From Thermoplasmata archaeon (GTDB lineage Archaea; Thermoplasmatota; Thermoplasmata; Thermoplasmatales; Thermoplasmataceae), in contig JAKAQT010000001.1 in NCBI GenBank assembly GCA_021819605.1, positions 1 through 60,694 of the forward strand: a stretch of 60,694 bases of DNA, written 5' to 3'. Below are positions 1 through 7,580 of the stretch, one piece after another. The stretch's first letter is position 1, and the number at the start of each line of letters is the position of its first letter. The position numbers and the translations under genes are program-made. Under the pieces are notes generated by a model. That model made no database searches. It was not told where the DNA came from and worked only from the letters and a program-made list of their open reading frames with translations.

Positions 1-424
1 TGGCGGTGATGTTCTGAAACCAGAAGGATCCGGTGAGAATGTTATATTTGTGGTTCAGCCATGTGACTGCCATCTCATTGGCTGAAAATATGACCATCCA
101 GTCTGTATATTTTGGCATCAGGTTGGCTGGAATCACCCCAGCCGATGCCGATATGAACACATCGTAATGGGCTCCGCTCTGCACGTTCTTGGCACCACTG
201 ACCGATCCGGAAAACGTTGGCCCAACGGAAATGCCTGTTGTGTTCGTGAACTGCAGGTTGAAATGATTTCCAAGGGCGTATTCCAGGGATCCGGCCGCAA
301 ATACTGATACACTGGGCGCTGCAGGGCGTGACGATTCCGAGATATAGTAACCGGCAAAGCCGCCAACCAGCAACCCCACCACAAGAATTACAGCTACGGT
401 TAAGGCAAAACGTGATTTTTCCAT
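1..424 (-). CDS. Tungstate/molybdate ABC transporter substrate-binding protein, partial (3' end outside window)
   Basis: Reading leftward from an ATG at 424, the frame stays open for 141 codons to the window edge. Residues 6-27 form a hydrophobic signal segment after a basic N-terminus. The mature part starts with the family's first-strand motif (FAAGSLE), followed by GPTFSGSVSGAKNVQSGAHYD and DVFISASA, the anion-binding pattern of ModA/WtpA periplasmic proteins. These lipoprotein-like or membrane-anchored proteins capture tungstate or molybdate for an ABC importer; the permease and ATPase would lie left of the window. The adjacent tungsten-enzyme gene supports an oxyanion role. A TATA-like element (TTTATAAGTT on the minus strand, about 441-450) sits about 24 nt before the ATG, suggesting its own leaderless transcript. 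Tungstate versus molybdate cannot be decided from this fragment. Confidence 0.85.
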   Translation of the reverse strand, partial: MEKSRFALTVAVILVVGLLVGGFAGYYISESSRPAAPSVSVFAAGSLEYALGNHFNLQFTNTTGISVGPTFSGSVSGAKNVQSGAHYDVFISASAGVIPANLMPKYTDWMVIFSANEMAVTWLNHKYNILTGSFWFQNITA

Positions 425-440
425 GATTGGTAATAACCTG

Positions 441-450
441 AACTTATAAA
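441..450 (-). promoter_or_regulatory. TATA-like element for the substrate-binding protein gene
   Basis: The minus strand reads TTTATAAGTT here, centred about 24 nt before the ATG at 424. This spacing fits an archaeal box A and a leaderless mRNA. It lies in the 75-nt gap behind the oxidoreductase gene, so the transporter gene can be transcribed alone. Confidence 0.45.
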
Positions 451-499
451 TTTGTTTAAAAAGGATAAGGAATCGCCGCAGATTCCTGGGAATTTTGCC

Positions 500-2353
500 T
501 CAGATCTCCACTGAAAGCTCCTTCATGACATCCGGTGATGGCCTGCCATCGGAATCAATGCCAACCTCCTGCAGGTATTCGTCAACCATGGAGCGGTAGT
601 CCACAGTCACATTGGCGGTTGGACCGGCTGTGAGAGGGGGTTCTCCAACCATCCTGGATGGTGGCACAATCTTTCTTGGGTTGATGCCTTCCCTGTAGTT
701 GAAAAGATGCCTGAGCAGCTGTATTCTCTTTCCCATTGCCATGATCTCTTCTTCAGACACGTCCCAGCCCATGATTGCCTTGAACAGCTTGTAGTACGGA
801 TATGTGTTTGGCCATACGGAAGTGGAAAACAGGCACATGCCAGTGGCATTCAGGACCTGCATTCCATAGACAGAAAGAGCCTGCATCTTTCCCTTCCCAT
901 GGTATGAGTACCTGTTGATCTTCTCCCTGGGGAAACTGTACTGGAACGGCAGCGTCATGGTGCCCCCCTCGTCAAATCCCAGGCCACCTGCAGTATGCCT
1001 CCCCGGTGTCGGGTCTGCGATGTATGTGGTGGCGAGGCTTGGAAGGAGTCTCGGGTCGTGCATTGGCAGGTCCTGGCCTCCAACATGCATTGCAAATTTC
1101 TCGCTGCCCTTGCCGAATTTCTGCGAGGCATATTTTGCGCCCATTCCAAGGACTGATCCGATGCCCTCGCCCCTGCCAATCAGTTCGGTGAGTCTGACCA
1201 TGGCATCGGCATCTCCGAAACCAATTTTGAATCCAACATCCTTCTCTGTTATTATGCCTCTTTCGAAGCATTCGTTTGCAAAGGCTATGGCTGCACCTAC
1301 TGATATTATGTCCATCCCTGCCCTGTTGCACATCTCAAAGGCCATGGCCATGGCATCCAGATCGGTGTTGAGGTTGAGTCCTCCGAATGATCCTGTCCCC
1401 TCATATTCAAGCCTGTGCCCCTCAATCTCCCCGAATCGGGTCTTTCTCCTGATATGCCCACCACACGCTAGCGTGCACTGTGCACATCCATAGGATTTCA
1501 GCTTGTCCCTTGCAATTTCCTCACCGCTTATCTTTCTGGCATTATCGGCACCATAGTCTATTATGCCGACGCCGGCCCAGTTCTTTATGGGCGTGTCGCC
1601 ATTGAGATGTGAGGATTCCGTCCCGGCCGTTGTCCCGTAAAGCTGCCATGGCCTTGCTAGGTCTATATTCTTCCTGAATTCTATCTGTATCTCCTTTATG
1701 GTCTCCATCAGCATTGCCTGGTCAAAAGGCTTGAAAGCGGGTTTTCCCCTCACTATGAGCCCCTTCAGCCTCTTTGATCCCATTACCGCTCCGAGCCCTG
1801 ATCTGCCGGCTGCCCTTCCGTAATCATTCATGAGTGAGGCAACCATCAGTTTCTTCTCTCCGGGGACACCTATGACAAGTGCCTGCCCCCTGGGTTCTAT
1901 TTTCTTGAGCTCGTCTTCTGTTGCATATGCGTCCTTGCCCCACAGGCCGGAGGCGTCCTCTATGGAGGCTTTTCCATCGGTTATCTTCAGGTAAACCGGC
2001 TTTGGAGATATGCCCCGTATGAAGACCGCATCATAGCCGGAGTTCTTCAGTTCAGGGCCGAATTTTCCGCCGCAGTCGGCATCGCCCCATCCGCCAGTCA
2101 TGGGGGATTTAGCCACAACCTGGAACCTTCCTCCCAGTGGAACTGAATGGCTGTTGAAAATCCCGGTTGTGATGCCCAGGATGTTTTCCTCCCCCAGGGG
2201 ATCCGCTCCAGGTTTCATGTCTCTGTTCAGAATATATGCTCCCAGACCATAGCCGGTCAGGTATTTCCTGTATATTTCCTCTGGAATTTCTTCCTCTCTT
2301 ATGCTGCCCCTTTTAAGGTCAACATGGAGAACCCTGCCATTAACACCGTACAT
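500..2353 (-). CDS. aor: Tungsten-containing aldehyde:ferredoxin oxidoreductase family protein
   Basis: A 617-residue cytoplasmic enzyme of the AOR family, which oxidises aldehydes to carboxylic acids with ferredoxin as acceptor, using a bis-pterin tungsten cofactor and one [4Fe-4S] cluster. Visible motifs: the N-terminal pterin-binding stretch GGRFQVVAKSPMTGGWGDAD (about residues 74-93), RSGLGAVMGSKRLK (about 184-197), and the cluster ligands CAQCTLAC (CX2CX3C, about 288-295) with a distal Cys in ATGMC near residue 505. Length matches the family (about 600-620). The start is the ATG at 2353; a TATA-like element 25 nt upstream implies a leaderless transcript. The tungstate-binding-protein gene follows on the same strand. 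The aldehyde substrate cannot be read from the sequence. Confidence 0.92.
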   Translation of the reverse strand: MYGVNGRVLHVDLKRGSIREEEIPEEIYRKYLTGYGLGAYILNRDMKPGADPLGEENILGITTGIFNSHSVPLGGRFQVVAKSPMTGGWGDADCGGKFGPELKNSGYDAVFIRGISPKPVYLKITDGKASIEDASGLWGKDAYATEDELKKIEPRGQALVIGVPGEKKLMVASLMNDYGRAAGRSGLGAVMGSKRLKGLIVRGKPAFKPFDQAMLMETIKEIQIEFRKNIDLARPWQLYGTTAGTESSHLNGDTPIKNWAGVGIIDYGADNARKISGEEIARDKLKSYGCAQCTLACGGHIRRKTRFGEIEGHRLEYEGTGSFGGLNLNTDLDAMAMAFEMCNRAGMDIISVGAAIAFANECFERGIITEKDVGFKIGFGDADAMVRLTELIGRGEGIGSVLGMGAKYASQKFGKGSEKFAMHVGGQDLPMHDPRLLPSLATTYIADPTPGRHTAGGLGFDEGGTMTLPFQYSFPREKINRYSYHGKGKMQALSVYGMQVLNATGMCLFSTSVWPNTYPYYKLFKAIMGWDVSEEEIMAMGKRIQLLRHLFNYREGINPRKIVPPSRMVGEPPLTAGPTANVTVDYRSMVDEYLQEVGIDSDGRPSPDVMKELSVEI

Positions 2354-2373
2354 GCTTTTACCATGGCTTCTTC

Positions 2374-2383
2374 CTATTATATG
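2374..2383 (-). promoter_or_regulatory. TATA-like element for the aldehyde:ferredoxin oxidoreductase gene
   Basis: The minus strand reads CATATAATAG, centred 25 nt before the ATG at 2353. The region 2354-2573 is a divergent promoter region between this gene and cydA. Confidence 0.5.
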
Positions 2384-2545
2384 TTTATCTCAGCCGATCC
2401 GTATCGCAGGCACTTGTGCAAATTGAATTGTACTGCCCTTTTCATTGTGCTCTGCAATAAATGAGAGATATTGCGCCCAGGAACCCACGCATGAGCATTT
2501 ATTGGCACAGTAGTGCACTTTGGCACAGTTTTGCTCGCGATAATT

Positions 2546-2553
2546 CTTATAAC
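2546..2553 (+). promoter_or_regulatory. TATA-like element for cydA
   Basis: CTTATAAC is centred about 25 nt before the ATG at 2574. This decides the cydA start: a longer reading from the TTG at 2556 would begin only a few bases after the box. Confidence 0.5.
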
Positions 2554-2573
2554 TTTTGTTAATTGATAGAAAC

Positions 2574-3932
2574 ATGTCAATGGTAGGATTTGATAGATTC
2601 CTTTTTGCATTCACCATAGGGTCCCACATAATCCTTGTATCAATGAGTATTGCGCTGATTCTTCTGATATCCATACTGGAATTCCTGTATCTGAGGAATA
2701 AGAACAGTTACCACCTGGCCCTCATAAGGCGGCTCAAGAAGGTATTCGTGATCTCATTTGGTGTGGGTACTGCTTCGGGCATAGTGGTGGCGGTTGAACT
2801 TATAAATCTCTTTCCGGGTTTCATGACTCTCGTTTCCGAAACCGGGATAATAAGCGCATTCTATGCTGAGATATTTGCCTTCTTCCTGGAAACCATCAGC
2901 CTTGTGATCTATGTTTACTTTGAGGGAGTGTTCAGGTGGAAATACACAAACCTGACACTGTCAATTGTGGTAGCATTCGGCACACTTCTCTCAGGTGTGT
3001 TCATAACCATGGTCAATGCCTGGATGAACACGCCAAACGGGTTCAACATACCGGTATATCTTTCAACCGGCAAGGTAACAGGGGTTCTTCCATGGGTTGC
3101 GTTTGCCACACCATCAACCTTCGGCGAAATAGCCCATGTCCTGACAACAACAGTTTTTGCCGGGGTAATGCTAATCGGTGCATTTTTTGCTTACAAATAT
3201 CTGAGGACACGCGACCCTGAGGAGAAGGGGATGTTCAGGTCAATGCTCAGGATCATCAGCGGAGTATCAATCATTGATATACTGCTTGCAGGTGCTTCGG
3301 GGTCCAATGAAATGTCAACACTGCTGCAATACCAGCCATTAAAATATGCAGCAATGGATCTCAACCCGACACCCGGAACAGGATTTTCTGAAAGATTATT
3401 CGGTTACCTGTACAATGGGCACATACTTGATTCCATTCAGATTCCTGGGTTGCAGGCATTTCTTGCAAAGTTTGAGACGGGAATAACAACGCTTCCAGGT
3501 CTTTCGCAGTTCCCGGCAAGTGACTGGCCGCCCCTGATGATACACACAACATTTGACGTTATGGTGGTTGGTGGGTTGTTCCTGGGACTGTTCCTATTCA
3601 TAACGTTCCTCTTCTATCTGTTCAGGAAGGATTTCGTGAAGAACAGGTACATGATGTATTTCCAGATATTCTTTGGATTCTTTGCTCTCCTGGTATATGA
3701 AATCGGATGGGTTACAGATGAGGTTGGCAGGCAGCCCTGGATAGTTTACAATGTCATGAAGGTTTACCAGGCTGCCAATTATTCCACGGGGCAGCTTGTT
3801 CCGGGATACTTCATTATTGCGTTCTACCTTGTGCTCATACCGGCAACGTTCTATTTCTTTGCCAGGGTTTTCAATTCCAATCCGGCCAGGGAGGACATGA
3901 AGCCAGTATCAGAAGGGGGTGTTAATTATTAA
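2574..3932 (+). CDS. cydA: Cytochrome bd-type quinol oxidase subunit I
   Basis: A 452-residue polytopic membrane protein that should carry the b- and d-type haems and oxidise quinol with O2. The N-terminal helix holds the haem His in FTIGSHI; GTASGIVVAVELINLFPGF and FAFFLET match the first conserved blocks, and the diagnostic GWVTDEVGRQPW lies near residue 385. About nine hydrophobic helices are visible. The start is set at the ATG at 2574 (MSMVGF) rather than the in-frame TTG at 2556, because the TATA-like element is 25 nt upstream of this ATG. The gene overlaps the start of the subunit II gene by 14 nt, so the two are co-transcribed. No cydX or cydCD gene is seen nearby. The likely electron donor is menaquinol, since menaquinone genes lie at the far end of the window. 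Confidence 0.92.
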   Translation: MSMVGFDRFLFAFTIGSHIILVSMSIALILLISILEFLYLRNKNSYHLALIRRLKKVFVISFGVGTASGIVVAVELINLFPGFMTLVSETGIISAFYAEIFAFFLETISLVIYVYFEGVFRWKYTNLTLSIVVAFGTLLSGVFITMVNAWMNTPNGFNIPVYLSTGKVTGVLPWVAFATPSTFGEIAHVLTTTVFAGVMLIGAFFAYKYLRTRDPEEKGMFRSMLRIISGVSIIDILLAGASGSNEMSTLLQYQPLKYAAMDLNPTPGTGFSERLFGYLYNGHILDSIQIPGLQAFLAKFETGITTLPGLSQFPASDWPPLMIHTTFDVMVVGGLFLGLFLFITFLFYLFRKDFVKNRYMMYFQIFFGFFALLVYEIGWVTDEVGRQPWIVYNVMKVYQAANYSTGQLVPGYFIIAFYLVLIPATFYFFARVFNSNPAREDMKPVSEGGVNY

Positions 3933-4881
3933 CATTCTGTTCGGCATCAACTTTGCGGTATTCGCTGTATTCGCCGTGCTGATCATAACTGAAATGATGG
4001 GCAGCGTTCTGATGCTTATTGCATGGGAGGCAGTCAGGAAGAAGGTTCTGGACTATGTTGTTCCAGTATGGGAGGTGACCGGCACTTTTGGAGCTTTCTG
4101 GGTCGTGGCATCCGATTTTGCATTTCCGAAGATACTCATACCTCTGGCAAGCATCTTCTCAGCAGCCATTGCCATATTCCTGATACTCTTTGTAGCCAGG
4201 AATTCCACCATAGTGTTCGCGGAATTCATAAAGAAGAAGGGATGGCTTGACGAGAAGAAGCTGTACACTGGCTATTCCATCTCAACGCTGCTTCTCGGCC
4301 TGGTGGTGCTCGTCATAATAACCGGGATAATAGGAGGAAACGGCATTGATTTGAGCAGGCTGACGTTCAGTGTATCTGCCTGGGCAGGCAATGCTGCGTC
4401 CTGGCTCTTCATAGTCGGTGCCCTCGTGATTGCAGTAGGTCTGGCTCCGGTGTTTTATGATCTTGCACCTCTCAAGAAACTGGTGGTTCCATTCACGGTT
4501 GTGGGCCTTGTAGTTTCGGTGATCTCCCTGGACATGTTCAAGCATGGATCCCTGCCATTCCTGGTGGCTGTGCCCATAATACTTGCACTGCTTGTCCCTG
4601 TCCTGTATTATATTCCAAACACAGTGAAGCTGGTAACAAACAAGGTATTTTTCATCGCATGGGCATCGGCAGATATATTTTCGCTTGAATTCATGGTGTA
4701 TCCGACAGCCTTTGGCGGAAACATAAATGTGAACAGCTTGATATCAACAGGCCCCATGGCCTCGGCGTATGTGGCAATCACGGTTGTTGGGCTTGTAATT
4801 CTGGCTGTTCTCATTGCGCTTTATTCAATAGCAGTGTATAGAAGGTCTGCCATGATGGAAAAGGCAGCGAGTACACCTTAA
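3919..4881 (+). CDS. cydB: Divergent cytochrome bd subunit II-like membrane protein
   Basis: A 320-residue membrane protein with about eight or nine hydrophobic helices, starting at a GTG that overlaps the end of cydA. The stretch PVWEVTGTFGAFWVV followed by AFP aligns with the conserved CydB region (PVWDGNEVWL, then AFP). The first-helix motif DGFDLG of ordinary CydB is replaced by TEMMGSVLM. It is therefore a remote CydB homologue, assigned mainly from position and this partial motif. Subunit II normally supports assembly and quinol oxidation by subunit I and holds no haem of its own in many species. The next ATG is 25 codons in, which would remove most of the first helix, so GTG 3919 is preferred. 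Confidence 0.75.
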   Translation: MLIINILFGINFAVFAVFAVLIITEMMGSVLMLIAWEAVRKKVLDYVVPVWEVTGTFGAFWVVASDFAFPKILIPLASIFSAAIAIFLILFVARNSTIVFAEFIKKKGWLDEKKLYTGYSISTLLLGLVVLVIITGIIGGNGIDLSRLTFSVSAWAGNAASWLFIVGALVIAVGLAPVFYDLAPLKKLVVPFTVVGLVVSVISLDMFKHGSLPFLVAVPIILALLVPVLYYIPNTVKLVTNKVFFIAWASADIFSLEFMVYPTAFGGNINVNSLISTGPMASAYVAITVVGLVILAVLIALYSIAVYRRSAMMEKAASTP

Positions 4882-5119
4882 AAATCTATTTTATTTCCTG
4901 GTCTATGACGAAATTTTCTTCCTATGGTTCCAGATAGGCTTGGCATGCCTGACGATGGGTACAGCAAGAACAGGGACTTTCTCAACATTCAGATTCAGCC
5001 TGAATCAAACGCAAAAGTCAAAGAGTGGTCATATTAGGCCACTGGTTCAGTCTGTTTCTCCGCTTCTGCAATCTATCCACGAAAATTCTGATCCGCGCAT
5101 TCAAGGCTTGTATTTTCTT
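4882..5119. other. Gap between cydB and the DUF167 gene; hairpins, no convincing gene
   Basis: An A/T-rich tract directly after the cydB stop (4881-4908) could terminate transcription. Further on are a near-perfect palindrome (GATTCAG, one base, CTGAATC at 4992-5006) and a short hairpin with arms AGTGG/CCACT near 5025-5045. A 70-codon plus-strand ORF (4940-5152) has no family features and runs into the opposite gene; I do not call it. A short minus-strand stretch near 5030-5110 reads like the basic tail of a transposase, but is far too short to assign. Confidence 0.4.
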
Positions 5120-5395
5120 TCATTCAAGAATCTTAACAGTCTTGTTGGTTGATCTCATTCCCCTGATGATTTTTATTCTGGATTGGTCAACATTGAAATG
5201 AGCGCAAAGCTGCCTTAAAACATCGGCATTTGCTTTACCATTCTCTCTTGGCTCGTTGGTGTAAACAGTAAGCTTATCATCTTCAGCAACAATCTGGCCA
5301 TTCCCCCGCTTTACCTTAACCTGTACTATCAATCTATTTTCAAGTGCTGCATCTCTTAGGATCGGATTAATGTTGTTTGTGCCCGTGAATATCAA
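5120..5395 (-). CDS. DUF167 (YggU) family protein
   Basis: About 90 residues. The core pattern of the DUF167/YggU family is present: basic beta strands (LIVQVKVKRG), the hallmark PRENGKANADVLRQLCAHFNV (P-x-G-x-A-N followed by a helix), and KIIRGMRSTNKTVKIL at the C-terminus (G-x-x-S-x-x-K). These are small alpha/beta proteins of unknown biochemical function found in bacteria, archaea and eukaryotes. The start is uncertain: the longest reading uses a TTG at 5395, but an AT-rich TATA-like stretch (TTATAAATTTG on the minus strand, about 5395-5405) overlaps it, so translation may begin some 20-50 nt further in at a non-ATG codon. The fold core is complete from about residue 19 onward. Confidence 0.75.
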   Translation of the reverse strand: MIFTGTNNINPILRDAALENRLIVQVKVKRGNGQIVAEDDKLTVYTNEPRENGKANADVLRQLCAHFNVDQSRIKIIRGMRSTNKTVKILE

Positions 5396-5625
5396 ATTTA
5401 TAACGATAAAAAAATTTAAGAATAGAACGGGAAAGTTAGTCTAACAGGGTCGATGGCATTGCTCTGTGAACTTAAATGAAAGTGTGGATATCATGGAGTT
5501 TTTGCAGGGAAACTGTGCAACATAATGACCCATATGGCTGACTGGTGAAACTGGAGGCATATGGGTGTCAGAAAAGCTAAGTCTGAATCGATGAGCTGAT
5601 TTATTCAGAGAGGAATTAAATTATT
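5396..5625. other. Gap with a strong inverted repeat, between DUF167 and a small unknown gene
   Basis: 230 nt without a gene. Apart from AT-rich promoter-like sequence at both ends, the notable content is the inverted repeat at 5526-5570, listed separately. A second small stem (CTGA, TTATT, TCAG) lies about 10-25 nt before the next start. Confidence 0.4.
5526..5570. repeat. Inverted repeat, possible structured RNA or operator
   Basis: The arms ACCCATATG (5528-5536) and CATATGGGT (5558-5566) are exact reverse complements separated by 21 nt. Allowing a 2-nt bulge, the stem extends by TGA (5525-5527 region) with TCA (5568-5570). It stands alone in a gap upstream of a small unknown gene. It could be a small-RNA hairpin or a binding site; nothing in the sequence decides this. 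Confidence 0.5.
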
Positions 5626-5880
5626 ATGACACCAAAACATTTGCATGTTATGGAAAGAAAGTCCATCCGTCCTAATGTCCAGGTAGAGAAGATTTATCCT
5701 AAAGAAATTATGGAGTGGAAATACGACACCTTTGGAATACAGTTAAATAAAGATCAGGCCACGCAATTATCGAGAGAGTTGATTGAAGCAGTAGAGAAAA
5801 CAAATGATCAAAAAATCGATTTCACGTTGTTTCTTAAAAGAAAGACACCTGTAATAACAATAACATGGAATGAGGAATAA
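5626..5880 (+). CDS. Small hypothetical protein, 84 aa
   Basis: I do not recognise this protein. It has 84 residues, is mixed charged, and has no signal or membrane segment. The C-terminal half alternates a predicted amphipathic helix (QATQLSRELIEAVEKT) and two beta strands (FTLFLKR, PVITITWNEE), which suggests a small alpha/beta domain. An AGAGAGGA stretch about 10 nt before the ATG could act as a ribosome binding site, and a TTTATT element is near 5598-5605. It is flanked by non-coding sequence on both sides and by a tRNA gene downstream. A/T content is higher than in neighbouring genes. The codon pattern is consistent with a real gene, but support is modest. Confidence 0.5.
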   Translation: MTPKHLHVMERKSIRPNVQVEKIYPKEIMEWKYDTFGIQLNKDQATQLSRELIEAVEKTNDQKIDFTLFLKRKTPVITITWNEE

Positions 5881-5941
5881 TATTTCTAAATATTATGATG
5901 CCAATACATAGTAAAAAATCCACCAGGAACTAAAATTAAGA

Positions 5942-6016
5942 TGCTCCGACCGGGATTTGGACCCGGGTCGTCGGCTCGAAAGGCCGATATGCTTGGCCGG
6001 ACTACACCATCGGAGC
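5942..6016 (-). tRNA. tRNA-Glu (anticodon TTC)
   Basis: On the minus strand a full cloverleaf can be drawn: acceptor GCTCCGA pairs with TCGGAGC, anticodon stem TCGGC/GCCGA encloses the loop CTTTCGA with anticodon TTC, and the T arm is CCGGG-TCCAAAT-CCCGG. The D arm (GTGTAGTCCGGCCAA) is typical of archaeal tRNA-Glu. No intron is present; CCA is not encoded and the discriminator base is A. Besides protein synthesis, charged tRNA-Glu is the substrate of HemA, encoded at 47.1 kb. Confidence 0.95.
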
Positions 6017-6077
6017 AGAACAGACCCTAAACCCACATGCTTATATGTATTTTTGTAGCCGGTGCCATTCCATCAGG

Positions 6078-7115
6078 TCATGGTAATCTGTATCTGAGGA
6101 TGGCGCAATAGCCCCCGAAATTGCTCACTATCCTGCCAGGATCAGTTCCTGTCCCGATTATGTGCACCTTTGTACCAAAGTTTCTGGACTCTTCCAGAAG
6201 TCTCCTGCCTTCAGGTGTCCTGAATTTTTCCTCTGAAACCATCAGTGTATCCACAGAGCCTGCTTCGAGTGCTTTCAGGACATCTCCGTATCCATATGTT
6301 CCAAGACCGTCTGTCCCAATATGCTTCAGAAAGCCCTCTACGAGCCTGGAATCTCCCGAAATTCTCAGGTCCCTGAAAATGGCATCAGCCTCGGGAGTAT
6401 TCAGGAACTCCCAGACAGCGCCTGCATCTGACCTGTTGGTGGGGTATGTCACCACCCGGAATCCAGCCCCGCCATATGTTCTGAATGAGTTAACTATCTT
6501 TTCTCTGGTGAATCCTGGTCCAAGGACAATTATGGTGCTTCCTTCTGGCAACATCCTGCGGCATGACTCCACAATCTCCCTGTGGAAATCCTGTTCAGAG
6601 AAATTACTTTCGTAAGCTTTGCCTGTGAGATGTGAATCAATCTTGCCTATGCTCTGTATCCCGTAGGACTTCAGCATAAGAATCCATGCGGTCTCGTCAT
6701 CAGCTGCGATGAAATAGAATTTCTGTGAAAACTTATTATCCAGGGCCTCAGCAAGAAGTTCACGCTGCTGTTCCAGCCACTGCTGCTTCTTAAGCTCGAA
6801 GTTGTCTCCAGGGGATATATTGAATGACTGATGGTCTCCTATGATGTCTTCAGGCCCTTCCCTTATTGTGCCAAGAACCTTCAGGTTTCCGGAAAAATTC
6901 TGGAATTCAACGCTCTCAGCAACTATGGATGCAGTAACAGGTTTCCTGGGAGATTCCTTGGACCTGTTCATGTCCTGCTGCTTCTCCACCCGCCTCAGGG
7001 TTGTCATCCTGATCATATCTCCTTCATTTATGAGGTTCTTCAGGTACCACAAATCATCGTCGGAATCCACGTGCACCATAATCCATTCCGAATCCTTCTT
7101 TTCCGTGATTCTCAT
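6078..7115 (-). CDS. pelA: Pelota, ribosome rescue and mRNA surveillance factor
   Basis: A 345-residue archaeal Pelota/Dom34. With aEF1A-GTP it enters the empty A site of stalled ribosomes, and ABCE1 (encoded at 38-40 kb) then splits the subunits. The layout is normal: an N-terminal Sm-like domain (about 1-125, MRITEKKDSEWIMV...), the central eRF1-like domain (about 130-250, with FYFIAADDETAWI and GSTIIVLGPGFTRE), and a C-terminal L30e-like domain (about 255-345, SVDTLMVSEE and NFGGYCAILRY). The GGQ peptide-release loop is absent, as expected for Pelota. The start codon overlaps the stop of the upstream Mut7-C gene (ATGA), so it is the third gene of an operon with ubiX and the Mut7-C nuclease. 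Confidence 0.95.
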   Translation of the reverse strand: MRITEKKDSEWIMVHVDSDDDLWYLKNLINEGDMIRMTTLRRVEKQQDMNRSKESPRKPVTASIVAESVEFQNFSGNLKVLGTIREGPEDIIGDHQSFNISPGDNFELKKQQWLEQQRELLAEALDNKFSQKFYFIAADDETAWILMLKSYGIQSIGKIDSHLTGKAYESNFSEQDFHREIVESCRRMLPEGSTIIVLGPGFTREKIVNSFRTYGGAGFRVVTYPTNRSDAGAVWEFLNTPEADAIFRDLRISGDSRLVEGFLKHIGTDGLGTYGYGDVLKALEAGSVDTLMVSEEKFRTPEGRRLLEESRNFGTKVHIIGTGTDPGRIVSNFGGYCAILRYRLP

Positions 7116-7579
7116 CTTTCTTTTCCCTCTGTACCGCCAACTATGGATCGGATTTCATTCTTTATTGATGCATAATGAGTCCCCTCCCAGTAGATCTTTC
7201 CGCAGTGAGTACAGATGTACACCCTGTTCTGCATCTTCCTGACCCCGGGTGGCAGGCTTTCCATGATAGCCGGATCATCAGTGACCCTGAGCAGACCGTT
7301 ACAGAGCGGACATCTTGTGAAATAGAGGGATTCATCGGGAGGAAATCTTGCCACGAATTCCCTGAGCTGTTCGTCATATCTGTCAGATCTGATGTACATG
7401 GAATTCCTGTACCTTATAGAAAGTTCCCTGTCCCTTGTTATGAGGATCAGACTTTCCTTTGAACATATCTCAATAATTGAGTCATCCACCATGTCGGAGG
7501 TTGCATACCCAACATCATAGCCCATCAGGCGTAACCACCTGCACATCTTCCCCAGCATGCTGTCAGCGAAGAATCTCAT
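7112..7579 (-). CDS. Mut7-C (DUF82) PIN-like RNase domain protein with zinc ribbon
   Basis: A 155-residue protein beginning MRFFADSMLGKMCRWLRLMG, the standard start of the Mut7-C RNase family (PIN-like fold). Acidic residues in FAD, VDDS and TRDREL match the expected metal-binding catalytic set. A C-terminal zinc ribbon is formed by CPLC and CTHC (about residues 91-94 and 122-125). The longer reading to 7648 is rejected because it would lie over the end of ubiX and adds residues foreign to the family; the ATG at 7579 is one base after the ubiX stop. The end overlaps the pelA start by 4 nt. The coupling suggests an RNA nuclease working with Pelota, but that is inference. The biochemical target is unknown. 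Confidence 0.85.
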   Translation of the reverse strand: MRFFADSMLGKMCRWLRLMGYDVGYATSDMVDDSIIEICSKESLILITRDRELSIRYRNSMYIRSDRYDEQLREFVARFPPDESLYFTRCPLCNGLLRVTDDPAIMESLPPGVRKMQNRVYICTHCGKIYWEGTHYASIKNEIRSIVGGTEGKER

Positions 7580-7580
7580 T

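Noticed and set aside
915..1493. 192-codon plus-strand frame inside the aldehyde:ferredoxin oxidoreductase gene
   Set aside because: It is the reverse-strand shadow of a clear enzyme gene; the same reasoning removes the many long antisense frames in the window.
5030..5110. Basic stretch on the minus strand resembling the tail of a transposase
   Set aside because: Only about 25 residues, no catalytic motif and no terminal repeats; chance resemblance is likely.
4940..5152. 70-codon plus-strand frame after cydB
   Set aside because: No family features, no promoter at the usual distance, and it runs into the DUF167 gene on the other strand.
5540..5605. Possible C/D box small RNA in the 5.5 kb gap
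   Set aside because: Sequences similar to box C and box D occur but without the right spacing or pairing; only the inverted repeat is kept.
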